Below, in pieces: positions 48,470 through 55,940 of a stretch of DNA of 64,000 nt. Made by a program: the position numbers and the translations under genes. Position 1 is the stretch's first letter. The number at the start of each line of letters is the position of its first letter. The stretch spans positions 1 through 64,000 of the forward strand of contig JAJDVG010000040.1 of assembly GCA_022826245.1 (NCBI GenBank). The letters run 5' to 3'. The notes beneath the pieces are model-generated. The model saw only the letters and a program-made list of their open reading frames with translations. It did no database searches and was not told where the DNA came from. The stretch is from Gammaproteobacteria bacterium. Its GTDB lineage: Bacteria > Pseudomonadota > Gammaproteobacteria > Steroidobacterales > Rariloculaceae.

Positions 48470-48874
48470 ATGCCAACCAACAGCTACATTGAGGCGAGCG
48501 GCAGTTGTCTGTGTGGCGGCGTGCGTTACCGTCTCACGGAACCGCCGCGCCCGGTTGTGTATTGTCACTGCAGTCAGTGCCGGCGGACGAGCGGCCATTT
48601 CGTCGCGGCCACGGCCGTGGCTCGGGATGCGCTCGTAATCGTCGCCGACGAGAGCCTCGAATGGTTCGCCTCTTCGGAGTTCGCCTCGCGCGGGTTCTGC
48701 AGGCGTTGCGGGTCGAGCCTGTTCTGGCGTCGGGTGGCCGGGGACCGTGTCAGCATCATGGCCGGGACGCTGGACGACCCCGACGGACTGCAGGCTCGCG
48801 AACACATCTACGTCGCCGACAAGGGCAGCTACTACGACTTGACCGATGGCTTGCCGAAGTGGCTGCAGGGATGA
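48470..48874 (+). CDS. GFA family (CENP-V/GFA-like) zinc protein
   Basis: A 134-residue protein of the glutathione-dependent formaldehyde-activating-enzyme-like fold. Zinc cysteines: SCLCGGVRYRL, VYCHCSQCRRTSGHF and GFCRRCGSSLFWRR; C-terminal HIYVADKGSYYDLTDGLPKW fits the family. No proven substrate; not necessarily formaldehyde-related. ATG 48470 gives the usual short leader before the first cysteine. Confidence 0.88.
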   Translation: MPTNSYIEASGSCLCGGVRYRLTEPPRPVVYCHCSQCRRTSGHFVAATAVARDALVIVADESLEWFASSEFASRGFCRRCGSSLFWRRVAGDRVSIMAGTLDDPDGLQAREHIYVADKGSYYDLTDGLPKWLQG

Positions 48875-48943
48875 GTGCGACTCCAGTCGTTCCATCCGGC
48901 ATGGCCATACTGCGACGGCCGGCTTCCGCTGCCGCCCAACGAT

Positions 48944-49375
48944 CTATCGCGTGCTTCTCAAGTCCGACGACGAGCCCGCGTTCACGACCCGACCGTCCGG
49001 AAACGTAACGGTCTTCGCGTTGGCGAGATTCGATCCATCTCTTGCGAGATAGCCCTCGACGGTGATCCGGTCGCCGATCTTCATCGTATCGCGGCCCCAT
49101 CGATACCGGATCAGCGTGTTCGGGCTTCCGAGTTCAAACGCCCAGTTGCTGACGGTGTCGTCGCCATCGGTGACGTCGAGATAGAAGAACGCGTGCGGAT
49201 TGGTCCATTCGACGTTCGTCACGGTGCCGGTCATGCTGACGAATTTCTCCGGATCGAACTGAGCGACGAAGGAGTGATGCGCGAACGCCATCCCCATGGC
49301 GCCGCCAAGAGCGAGCAGGACAACACCGCGCATGAGCGTTACTCCCGTGATCACATGGACTCTCCTGGTTGTCAT
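48944..49375 (-). CDS. DUF6152-type exported protein (copy 2)
   Basis: A 143-residue paralogue of the protein at 44400: hydrophobic leader (LMRGVVLLALGGAMGMAFAHHS), AHHSFVAQFDPEKFVSMTGTV, VEWTNPHAFFYLDV, GSPNTLIRYRWG, ending FPDGRVVNAG. The ATG at 49375 overlaps the preceding stop (ATGA), supporting that start; an internal ATG at 49333 would give a cleaner signal peptide. Last gene of a five-gene minus-strand operon. Confidence 0.75.
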   Translation of the reverse strand: MTTRRVHVITGVTLMRGVVLLALGGAMGMAFAHHSFVAQFDPEKFVSMTGTVTNVEWTNPHAFFYLDVTDGDDTVSNWAFELGSPNTLIRYRWGRDTMKIGDRITVEGYLARDGSNLANAKTVTFPDGRVVNAGSSSDLRSTR

Positions 49376-50433
49376 GGCCTGCCCCGCCACGGCAGCCCTT
49401 CGATGTTCATTTCCCGGTCGTTGTTTTCCATGCACACGAACTCGAGAATCTCCTGATCGGCGGCGGCGATGCCCGCCGTGCGGCGTATCGTGAACGGCTC
49501 CGTCCACGCATCGGGGTCCTCGGCCGTGACTTCAAGCTCGAGCGTACCGAAACTCGTTCGCCGGTAGCGCTCGACGATCCGCAGGCTCTCGCTGTGTATC
49601 CCGAAGCCGGGCGTGATCTCGTTGTAGCCGATCGTCTCGACCACGAGCGTATCGCCGTCCCAGTGACCGAGCGAGTGACCGTACCAGGACGGATTCCAGA
49701 ACTCCGGGCGATCGCGGTCGTCAAGGAAAATCTGCCGATACGCAGGTGTGACGAATTCCGAAATCTGCACGATCAGATCCGGCGTCTGCACGATCTTGTA
49801 CGGAAAATTCAGCGTCGTCGGGACGGCGCTGTAGGGCAGACAGTAGGCGCCGGCGATCGGATCGACGTTCATCTCGCGTAACTGGCGCGCAATGTCCTGC
49901 GCCCAGGGCTGCATTGCCGGCTGCCGACCCGGACCGGTGGACGCGATGTTGTACCAGATGCCGGACAGATCCGGCGTACCGTCAGCGAACCGGGGCGCCG
50001 GGTCGGACACCTCGCTCGACTTCGATCGCATGTCGTTGCCGAGCATCCCCGGATCGTCACCGATCGTGCCGAGGTTGATATGCCACTGCAGATTCAGGTC
50101 ATGGACGAGTGGCTCGCCGGCCGCAATGGCGACGCTGTCCTCGTTATAGCTTGCATACATGCAACAGGACGTCGGAAAGCTCAGTCGGTAGCTGCCTGCC
50201 GGCAGCCCGTCGACCGCGTACGATCCCTCGACGGAGACATCCGCGGAATAGACGACGTCCGTAGCGTTGTGAGTGAGATGGATCGGCGTATCGAGTCCGG
50301 TCACGATCGAGCCGTTCGGATCGATGAGCTTGCCGCTGATCGATCCGGATTCGCCCTGAGAAAAGCCTGGCCGGGGCACGAGCGCGAAAACGCTCAACGC
50401 GCCGACGGCCGCTGCGGTCATGGCTCGACTCAT
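49372..50433 (-). CDS. Exported protein: carboxypeptidase-regulatory-like domain plus GHWDGDTLV domain
   Basis: A 353-residue secreted protein. Signal peptide (AAAVGALSVFALVPRPGFSQ), then an Ig-like carboxypeptidase-regulatory-type domain (GSISGKLIDPNGSIVTG, GSYAVDGLPAGSYRLSFP). From about 165 comes the domain also seen at 45.9-46.6 kb: PDLSGIWYNIAS, AYCLPYSAVP, WYGHSLGHWDGDTLVVETIG, LRIVERYRRTSFGTLELEVTAEDP, FVCMENNDRE. Start and stop overlap both neighbours by ATGA. Function unknown. Confidence 0.7.
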   Translation of the reverse strand: MSRAMTAAAVGALSVFALVPRPGFSQGESGSISGKLIDPNGSIVTGLDTPIHLTHNATDVVYSADVSVEGSYAVDGLPAGSYRLSFPTSCCMYASYNEDSVAIAAGEPLVHDLNLQWHINLGTIGDDPGMLGNDMRSKSSEVSDPAPRFADGTPDLSGIWYNIASTGPGRQPAMQPWAQDIARQLREMNVDPIAGAYCLPYSAVPTTLNFPYKIVQTPDLIVQISEFVTPAYRQIFLDDRDRPEFWNPSWYGHSLGHWDGDTLVVETIGYNEITPGFGIHSESLRIVERYRRTSFGTLELEVTAEDPDAWTEPFTIRRTAGIAAADQEILEFVCMENNDREMNIEGLPWRGRP

Positions 50434-51938
50434 TGTCCTGTCTCCACCTGACGGATCACGGGCATCGTGTGTCCGGACGTATCCACGGGATGAGCAGCGA
50501 TCCCCGAACCATGACCGCCCGCGTGTTTCTCGACATCGATTCCGTGCCACCTGATCGCGCTCATGAGGTCGTCGAACCACAGGCTGAATTGCAGCGGGCG
50601 GTTTGGCGAGAACAGGTCTGCATTGAAGAGCAGCTTCTCGTCGGGTACGTACGCGGCGATCATTCCTTCGGCATGTTCGGTGTAAACGTCGTAAACGTGA
50701 ATCTCGCGTCCGAGTTCGTCAAGGGACAGGAACTGGCCCACTTCAATGAGGTTCACGCTCCGTGCCATGGTCGTTTCGAAGATCGCCCGAAAGTAATCGG
50801 CGTTCTTTTCGCTCGTGACGACGCTGGCGCCCGCCTCGACCACCGGTCGCATGCCGCCCGTGTGGTCGATGTGGTGATGGGTAAGGATCAGGTAGCTGAT
50901 CGGTTTTTCGGGCCAGCGCTCGGCCATCAGGGCAAGCAGCGTCCGCGATCGTTCCGGATACCAGCTCGCATCCACGAGGGCCAGCCCCTCGGGACCCTCG
51001 ATGATGAGATTGTTATGCGTGCCGGGCACCAGGAAGATGCCCGGAGCGATCTCCTCGATCGTGACGTTGTCGATCTGCGGATAGTTGCCGATGTTTCCGC
51101 CGCCGCCGCGCTTGAGGATGATGTGCGACATGTCCCAGCCCCAGCGCCGCATGGCGGGATCGCCGGACGCCAACTGGCTCGCATCGAAAGCGAGCAGGGA
51201 CTCGGCATCCTCGGGATTGACGGATACGGCCGATCTCACCTCACGACGCACGAGTCCGTCCCCGGTGAACTGTTCCAGTCGGAACGGAAACGGTACTCCG
51301 TCGATGTCGCGCCAGTCGCTGAAAACGATCCGGTTCTCGATGCGTCCCTCGTGCGGATCGTTTTCGGTCGTACTGACCGTTGCCGGCAGTCCACTCGTTG
51401 CGTCCATCTCTACCAACCATTGCGTGTCCTCAAGCACGAGTTCGCGCAGTTCGGCCGCACGTTCGCCGCTACCGGTAGTGCTGACCGCTCGCTGCTCGGC
51501 GTGAGCGAGCAGCAGGATCGGGTTCGATAGCCAGAGATCCTTGAAGTTCGCGCCGATCCGCGAGCTTTCCATGGGTCCGTCGAACTGGCCGGCAAGGCCG
51601 CCGCTCTGTCTCCTGGTGCCCACCGTTGCATTGTTGGTAAACGCAATCTGCATCGTGCCCGGCAGCGGATAGATCAACGACATGTCCCAGGACTCATGGG
51701 CACGATTGCCGGCCGGATCCCAGACCGCGACGAGGTCGTAGTCGGACGTATGCATGGCGAAAGCCCCGGCTACCACACTCTGCCTGGGTTCGAATCGCTG
51801 GGCGCGAGCTTCGATCCGGATGGATTCAACCTCGTCGCGGATCCGGTCGAAATCGATTTCCTGTCCCGCTGCGATGGTTCCGATGCCCCAGGCGAACAGG
51901 AAGAGCGCAGTCGATCGCGTAATCGTGCCAACGGACAT
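50430..51938 (-). CDS. Exported metallo-beta-lactamase-fold hydrolase
   Basis: A 502-residue protein with a probable signal peptide (TALFLFAWGIGTIAAGQE). The first ~300 residues are an uncharacterised beta-rich region. The MBL domain is C-terminal: ISYLILTHHHIDHTGGMRPV (HxHxDH, around residue 353), YTEHAEGMIAAYVPDEKLLFNADLF (third His and bridging Asp) and HAGGHGSG (last His). Such enzymes hydrolyse esters, lactones, sulfates or similar with zinc; the substrate here is unknown. Overlaps the next gene by ATGA. Confidence 0.82.
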   Translation of the reverse strand: MSVGTITRSTALFLFAWGIGTIAAGQEIDFDRIRDEVESIRIEARAQRFEPRQSVVAGAFAMHTSDYDLVAVWDPAGNRAHESWDMSLIYPLPGTMQIAFTNNATVGTRRQSGGLAGQFDGPMESSRIGANFKDLWLSNPILLLAHAEQRAVSTTGSGERAAELRELVLEDTQWLVEMDATSGLPATVSTTENDPHEGRIENRIVFSDWRDIDGVPFPFRLEQFTGDGLVRREVRSAVSVNPEDAESLLAFDASQLASGDPAMRRWGWDMSHIILKRGGGGNIGNYPQIDNVTIEEIAPGIFLVPGTHNNLIIEGPEGLALVDASWYPERSRTLLALMAERWPEKPISYLILTHHHIDHTGGMRPVVEAGASVVTSEKNADYFRAIFETTMARSVNLIEVGQFLSLDELGREIHVYDVYTEHAEGMIAAYVPDEKLLFNADLFSPNRPLQFSLWFDDLMSAIRWHGIDVEKHAGGHGSGIAAHPVDTSGHTMPVIRQVETGQ

Positions 51939-51996
51939 CAGGTGTCTACTCCGGGAACGGCCAATATTGCAAGTGTGAGTCTAACGCAGAGAGTGC

Positions 51997-52419
51997 TCAG
52001 TCCAGCAGCCAGTGCCTGTTGCTCATGTCGCCGATCCGGTAGCGCCCCGCACCGGTGAAGAACAGTGCCGCGCCGACCGCCAGGAAGAACAACTGTCCTT
52101 CCTTGTTCCAGCCGCCGAACTGATTGAGCCCGAAGAACGGAATCGGCAGCACGTAGAAGACCACGACCATCGTAATGATCACCGAAACGGCCGAAAGCCG
52201 TGTGAAGAGGCCGAGCACGAGCAGCACGGGGGCCACGATCTCCGACACGTAGACGAAATACATGAAGACGCCCGGGATGCCGTTGGCGGCCAGCAATCCC
52301 ATCTGACCTTCGACACCTTCGACGACCTTGGGCCAACCGTTCAGAAACAGATTGATCGCGAGCGTAATGCGCAGGATCAGGATTCCGGCGTCGCTGTCCG
52401 TCCAGCGGCCCTGTTGCAT
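51997..52419 (-). CDS. DoxX family membrane protein
   Basis: A 140-residue inner-membrane protein with four hydrophobic segments: LRITLAINLFLNGWPKVVEG, GVFMYFVYVSEIVAPVLLVLGLFTRLSA, VIITMVVVFYVLP, GQLFFLAVGAALFFTGAGRY. This is the DoxX/DoxD-like arrangement. Related proteins are linked to quinone or thiosulfate oxidation, not proven here. Fifteen bases after the exported Rossmann-protein gene. Confidence 0.88.
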   Translation of the reverse strand: MQQGRWTDSDAGILILRITLAINLFLNGWPKVVEGVEGQMGLLAANGIPGVFMYFVYVSEIVAPVLLVLGLFTRLSAVSVIITMVVVFYVLPIPFFGLNQFGGWNKEGQLFFLAVGAALFFTGAGRYRIGDMSNRHWLLD

Positions 52420-52434
52420 GTTCGCGCTTGCGAA

Positions 52435-53193
52435 TCAGTAGCCGACCGTGAAGCGTTGCCGCACGAACGCCCGGTTCTCTGCTTCATCGACCATCGCAGC
52501 CGCAAGATCGGCCACGTAAATCGAGCTGTTGCCGTCGGCATCGGTGACGAAACCGGTCGTCGATGTGCGGTACTCGCCGCGCCGCGTCGTGTCCGTGATG
52601 CCGCCGAAGGAGTAGCCGAGAATCCCGAACGGCGGGGTGATGACCGTCCAGTCGATGTCGCTTGCGAGGTAGGTGTCGAGCGCAACCCTGTGACCGATCA
52701 GGAACGAATACGGTTGCGTACCTTCAGCGACGGGCATCGGCGCGGCTGCGATCATCTCCTCGACCGTATCGAGCATCGTGGTGGCGCCTCCCACCTGAAT
52801 GACGTACGGAGCGTCCTCCATCGCGCCGAAAGCCGCGATCGCCGTGCTCGCCGCACGCGCATGGGTCGAGTTGGCCGGATCGAAGTCGCCCTCGGGATTG
52901 CCCTGCACCGAGATGACCACCGAGTCCGCGCCGCTCGTGACTTCGGTGAAGGACTCGACATCGGTGACGTCTCCCTGACGGGCGGTGAAATTCGGGTGCT
53001 CAACGGTCAGCCGGTCCGGCGAACGCGAAATTCCGATAACCGCGTGCCCTCGTTCGAGCGCCTCGGCAACGACGAGTCCGCCGATGTTGCCGCTGGCGCC
53101 GAAGACGACGATGGTCTGGCTTTCCTGCGCCTGCGACGGGCCGAAGCCCAGCAGCATGGCCGCAAGACCAGCCGTCAGCAGCGTGATTCTCAT
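52435..53193 (-). CDS. NAD(P)-binding Rossmann protein (NmrA/SDR-like) with signal peptide
   Basis: A 252-residue atypical SDR/NmrA-like protein: TIVVFGASGNIGGLVVAEALERGHAVIGISR is the dinucleotide loop (GASGNIGG), followed by GDVTDVESFTEV, GGATTMLDTVEEM and DIDWTVITPPFGIL. An N-terminal leader (MRITLLTAGLAAMLLGFGPSQAQE) looks like a Sec signal ending in AQA-type site, which is surprising for a nucleotide-binding fold. ATG 53193 is preceded by GGAGG. First gene of the minus-strand operon, divergent from the flavocytochrome operon. Confidence 0.8.
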   Translation of the reverse strand: MRITLLTAGLAAMLLGFGPSQAQESQTIVVFGASGNIGGLVVAEALERGHAVIGISRSPDRLTVEHPNFTARQGDVTDVESFTEVTSGADSVVISVQGNPEGDFDPANSTHARAASTAIAAFGAMEDAPYVIQVGGATTMLDTVEEMIAAAPMPVAEGTQPYSFLIGHRVALDTYLASDIDWTVITPPFGILGYSFGGITDTTRRGEYRTSTTGFVTDADGNSSIYVADLAAAMVDEAENRAFVRQRFTVGY

Positions 53194-53446
53194 TGCTTTT
53201 CCTCCGCGTTGGAAAAACACCCGTTCGGGATTCCGTGACCGACGGGCGTTGCCGGCACGATGTTACCGTATGCGTTCGCCGGTTCGCGGGAAGAATCGTC
53301 AAGAATGATCAAGCGGCCGGGGTTCGGCAGAAATGTTGTGCTACGATCAGTCGCTCGTGACGGGGCCACCGGCAGGCGGCTCGGCAAGGAACAACGATGT
53401 AACAGGCTCGCCGCTGGCGGCGTCGAGCGACGGAGGACTTCGGGGG
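53194..53446. promoter_or_regulatory. Divergent regulatory region between two oxidation operons
   Basis: 253 bases between divergent operons. Two adjacent 10-base direct repeats, AAGAATCGTC and AAGAATGATC (53291-53310), could be a regulator site. TACGAT near 53342 is a possible -10 for the plus-strand operon. The track's ORF extension here is not convincing. Confidence 0.4.
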
Positions 53447-53842
53447 ATGATCAACCGGCGACATTTCCTTGAGATGAGCAGCGGCGTGCTCGTGCTGCCC
53501 GCGACCGGACTCGGCGCCCTGGCCACGGTCGGCGAACCGGCCGATCGATTAATCGTCTACAACGCGGAGTACGCCGACTGCCGGCGTTTCGCGCGCGAGG
53601 CCCTGGGTGCAGGCGGCACTGCCGTCGCGCTCAGCGGTGACATCGGCCTTCGCGAGCGCATGGAGCTGTACCGCACGCTGCTCGAGACACCGAGGACCGT
53701 GCTCGGCATGACGACCGACGAGAATGCCTTTCGGATCGGCATGCTCGCGCGCGACGCCTTTCACGAGCAACTTGTGCATGAGACGGCCGGGCAGCGGCCG
53801 GTCTCATGGTTGGTGACACCGGTCAGGGAGCGCGCGGGCTGA
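53447..53842 (+). CDS. Small protein with Tat-type signal, unknown function
   Basis: A 131-residue protein starting INRRHFLEMSSGVLVLPATGLGALA, a twin-arginine-like signal (RRxFL) with hydrophobic core. The mature part (about 100 residues: RLIVYNAEYADCRRFAREALG, ALSGDIGLRERMELYRTLLETP) has one cysteine and no family I recognise. It precedes the flavoprotein gene by 54 bases, so is probably in its operon; a role as cofactor-free helper for the flavoprotein or cytochrome is only a guess. Confidence 0.7.
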   Translation: MINRRHFLEMSSGVLVLPATGLGALATVGEPADRLIVYNAEYADCRRFAREALGAGGTAVALSGDIGLRERMELYRTLLETPRTVLGMTTDENAFRIGMLARDAFHEQLVHETAGQRPVSWLVTPVRERAG

Positions 53843-53896
53843 GCGGCGATTCCTTGAAGACCATAGCGTAAAGATCAGGACGAGAGGGAGATTTCG

Positions 53897-55558
53897 ATGG
53901 CGATTCCACCGGGAGTAAGCGAAAGCGACTTCAACCAGGCATTGCAGGAGTTCGAGAACATCGTCGGCTCCGAATGGGTGTTCACGTCTCCGGAGGCCGT
54001 GGCGCTGTACCGGGACACCTATTCGCCCTTCTACGACGATGAGGGGGAACGGCTGACCTCGGCGGCGATCGCGCCCGATTCATCGGAGCAGGTGCAGGCC
54101 ATCATGCGGGTCTGCAATCGATACCGGATTCCGATCTACCCGATCTCCACGGGCAAGAACCTCGGATACGGCAGTGCGGCGCCGGCGTACTCCGGCAGCA
54201 TGGTGCTCGATCTGAAGCGCATGGACCGCATTCTCGAAGTCGACACCCGCAACCACACGGTGCTCGTCGAACCGGGCGTGACCTTCTTCCAGATCTATCA
54301 GCACTTCCGGGACAACAACCTCGAACTCGACCTCGACATACCGGACCCGGCCTGGGGCAGCCTGATCGGCCACGCGCTCGATCGCGGCGTCGCTCACACC
54401 TATACCGATTTTGGTCGGGACCGTTTCAGCACCGGTTGCGGCATGGAGGTCGTGCTCGCGAACGGCGATCTCGTGCGCACCGGTACGGGCGCGCTCGAAA
54501 CGTCCACCATGTGGCAGCACTACCGTTACGGCGTCGGCCCTTACGTTGACGGCATCTTCAGCCAATCGAACTTCGGTGTCGTGACGAAGATGGGTTTCTG
54601 GATCCGACCGCGCCACAGGGGCTTCAGGACCGGTTACGTGCACGTGCCGAACTACGAGGATCTCGAAGCGCTCATCGACGTGGAGTGCGAGCTCAGCAAC
54701 TCAGGCATCAATAACGGCATGACGTTTTTCGGCAGCGACGTCATGTCCCCGTTCGCACAGGATCCCGAGATCCGCGCCCAATTGCCGTCGAGCGGCCCGC
54801 TCGATCTTGCGGCCATCGATCGCCTCAGGCAGGAGCGCAATACCGGGTTCTGGTGGGCGAAGCTCGATTTCAACGCACCGCTCAAGGTCAGCGCGGCGCA
54901 GTGGGAGCACTGTCAGGATGTCTATTCCGCCGCCATACCGGGTTGCTGGTTCGAGGAGGAGATCGCGCTCGAGTTTCCGCTCAGCGAGGAGGAGAAAGCG
55001 CGCTTGAACACGCCCGGCAATCCGGAAATGGTGCATCTCGGCATGCCGAGCCTGGCCCGATTCCGCGGCGGCAACCGCAGCCCGAGGAATCCCGATCCGG
55101 ACTGGGGACACCTGTGGTTCGCGCCGCTGATTCCGAAGCGCGCCGAGGACATCTTCAGGGCCCAGCGAGTCTTCGATCAGGCGTACCGGGAACGCGGCAT
55201 CGACGCGGGCGTGACGTACTTCGCCAGGATCCCGATGTTCTGGCATGCGCGCGTCGGCGTATTTCTGGCGTCGCTTTCCGTCGGCCGGGACATCGAGGCC
55301 AACCGGAAATCGCGCGAGGACTTCCTGTACCTCGTCCAGGTCGCGGCCGACAACGGCTGGCAGGAATACCGCACGCCGAGCTTCTTCCAGACCGAGGTCA
55401 TGGACATGACCTGCGGATTCAACGATCACGCACTCATGCGTTTCTACGAAACCCTCAAGGATGCCGTCGATCCGAACGGGATACTTTCGGCCGGCAGATA
55501 CGGCATCTGGCCCGAGCATCTGCGCGAGGAGAAGGCGCCGTGGCACAAACGAGGATAG
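53897..55558 (+). CDS. 4-cresol dehydrogenase-like FAD flavoprotein (VAO/PCMH family)
   Basis: A 553-residue FAD-linked oxidoreductase. FAD-binding (VAO/PCMH) domain: IPIYPISTGKNLGYGSAAPAY, SMVLDLKRMDRILEVD, PDPAWGSLIGHALDRGVAHT and CGMEVVLANGDLVRTGTGAL, QSNFGVVTKMGFWIRP. C-terminal cap ends VDPNGILSAGRYGIWPEH, closely like 4-cresol dehydrogenase PchF and vanillyl-alcohol oxidase. Family chemistry: oxidation or hydroxylation of para-alkyl phenols with electrons passed to cytochrome c. The cytochrome gene overlaps its 3' end. No N-terminal signal is seen. Substrate is an inference. Confidence 0.85.
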   Translation: MAIPPGVSESDFNQALQEFENIVGSEWVFTSPEAVALYRDTYSPFYDDEGERLTSAAIAPDSSEQVQAIMRVCNRYRIPIYPISTGKNLGYGSAAPAYSGSMVLDLKRMDRILEVDTRNHTVLVEPGVTFFQIYQHFRDNNLELDLDIPDPAWGSLIGHALDRGVAHTYTDFGRDRFSTGCGMEVVLANGDLVRTGTGALETSTMWQHYRYGVGPYVDGIFSQSNFGVVTKMGFWIRPRHRGFRTGYVHVPNYEDLEALIDVECELSNSGINNGMTFFGSDVMSPFAQDPEIRAQLPSSGPLDLAAIDRLRQERNTGFWWAKLDFNAPLKVSAAQWEHCQDVYSAAIPGCWFEEEIALEFPLSEEEKARLNTPGNPEMVHLGMPSLARFRGGNRSPRNPDPDWGHLWFAPLIPKRAEDIFRAQRVFDQAYRERGIDAGVTYFARIPMFWHARVGVFLASLSVGRDIEANRKSREDFLYLVQVAADNGWQEYRTPSFFQTEVMDMTCGFNDHALMRFYETLKDAVDPNGILSAGRYGIWPEHLREEKAPWHKRG

Positions 55559-55890
55559 TCCTGTTCGTGCTGGGCCTTGGCCTCGCCGGCACCGCGTCGG
55601 CTCAGGACGACGCGGACCTCGCAACCGGCGAGCAGGTCTACAACACCTGGTGCGTGCATTGCCACGATGACAACCGGCCGTGGTCGGGCGGCGGCACGCA
55701 GGCGCTTGAAGTCAAGTACCAGGGTGAGCTGCCGGCCGATCTGCGCGAACGCACGGACATGAGCGCGGACCTCATCACCGCCTACGTGCGCGACGGCCTC
55801 TATCGCATGCCGCCGTTTCGGCTTACGGAGATCGGTGAGGAAGATATGCGGGCGCTTGCCGCATACCTGACGCGCAACAATCCCGAGTGA
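55540..55890 (+). CDS. Periplasmic c-type cytochrome, PchC-like
   Basis: A 116-residue protein: signal peptide (TRIVLFVLGLGLAGTASAQ), haem motif NTWCVHCHDDN (CxxCH, near residue 38) and a likely Met ligand in LYRMPPFRLTEIG. The GTG start at 55540 lies within the flavoprotein gene (19-base overlap) behind GAGGAG. By analogy with p-cresol methylhydroxylase it accepts electrons from the flavoprotein. Confidence 0.87.
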   Translation: MAQTRIVLFVLGLGLAGTASAQDDADLATGEQVYNTWCVHCHDDNRPWSGGGTQALEVKYQGELPADLRERTDMSADLITAYVRDGLYRMPPFRLTEIGEEDMRALAAYLTRNNPE

Positions 55891-55940
55891 TCGCCGCCTG
55901 GCCGGACATCCAGCGCCCTTGAAGCTTCAGGCCCGCGTTG

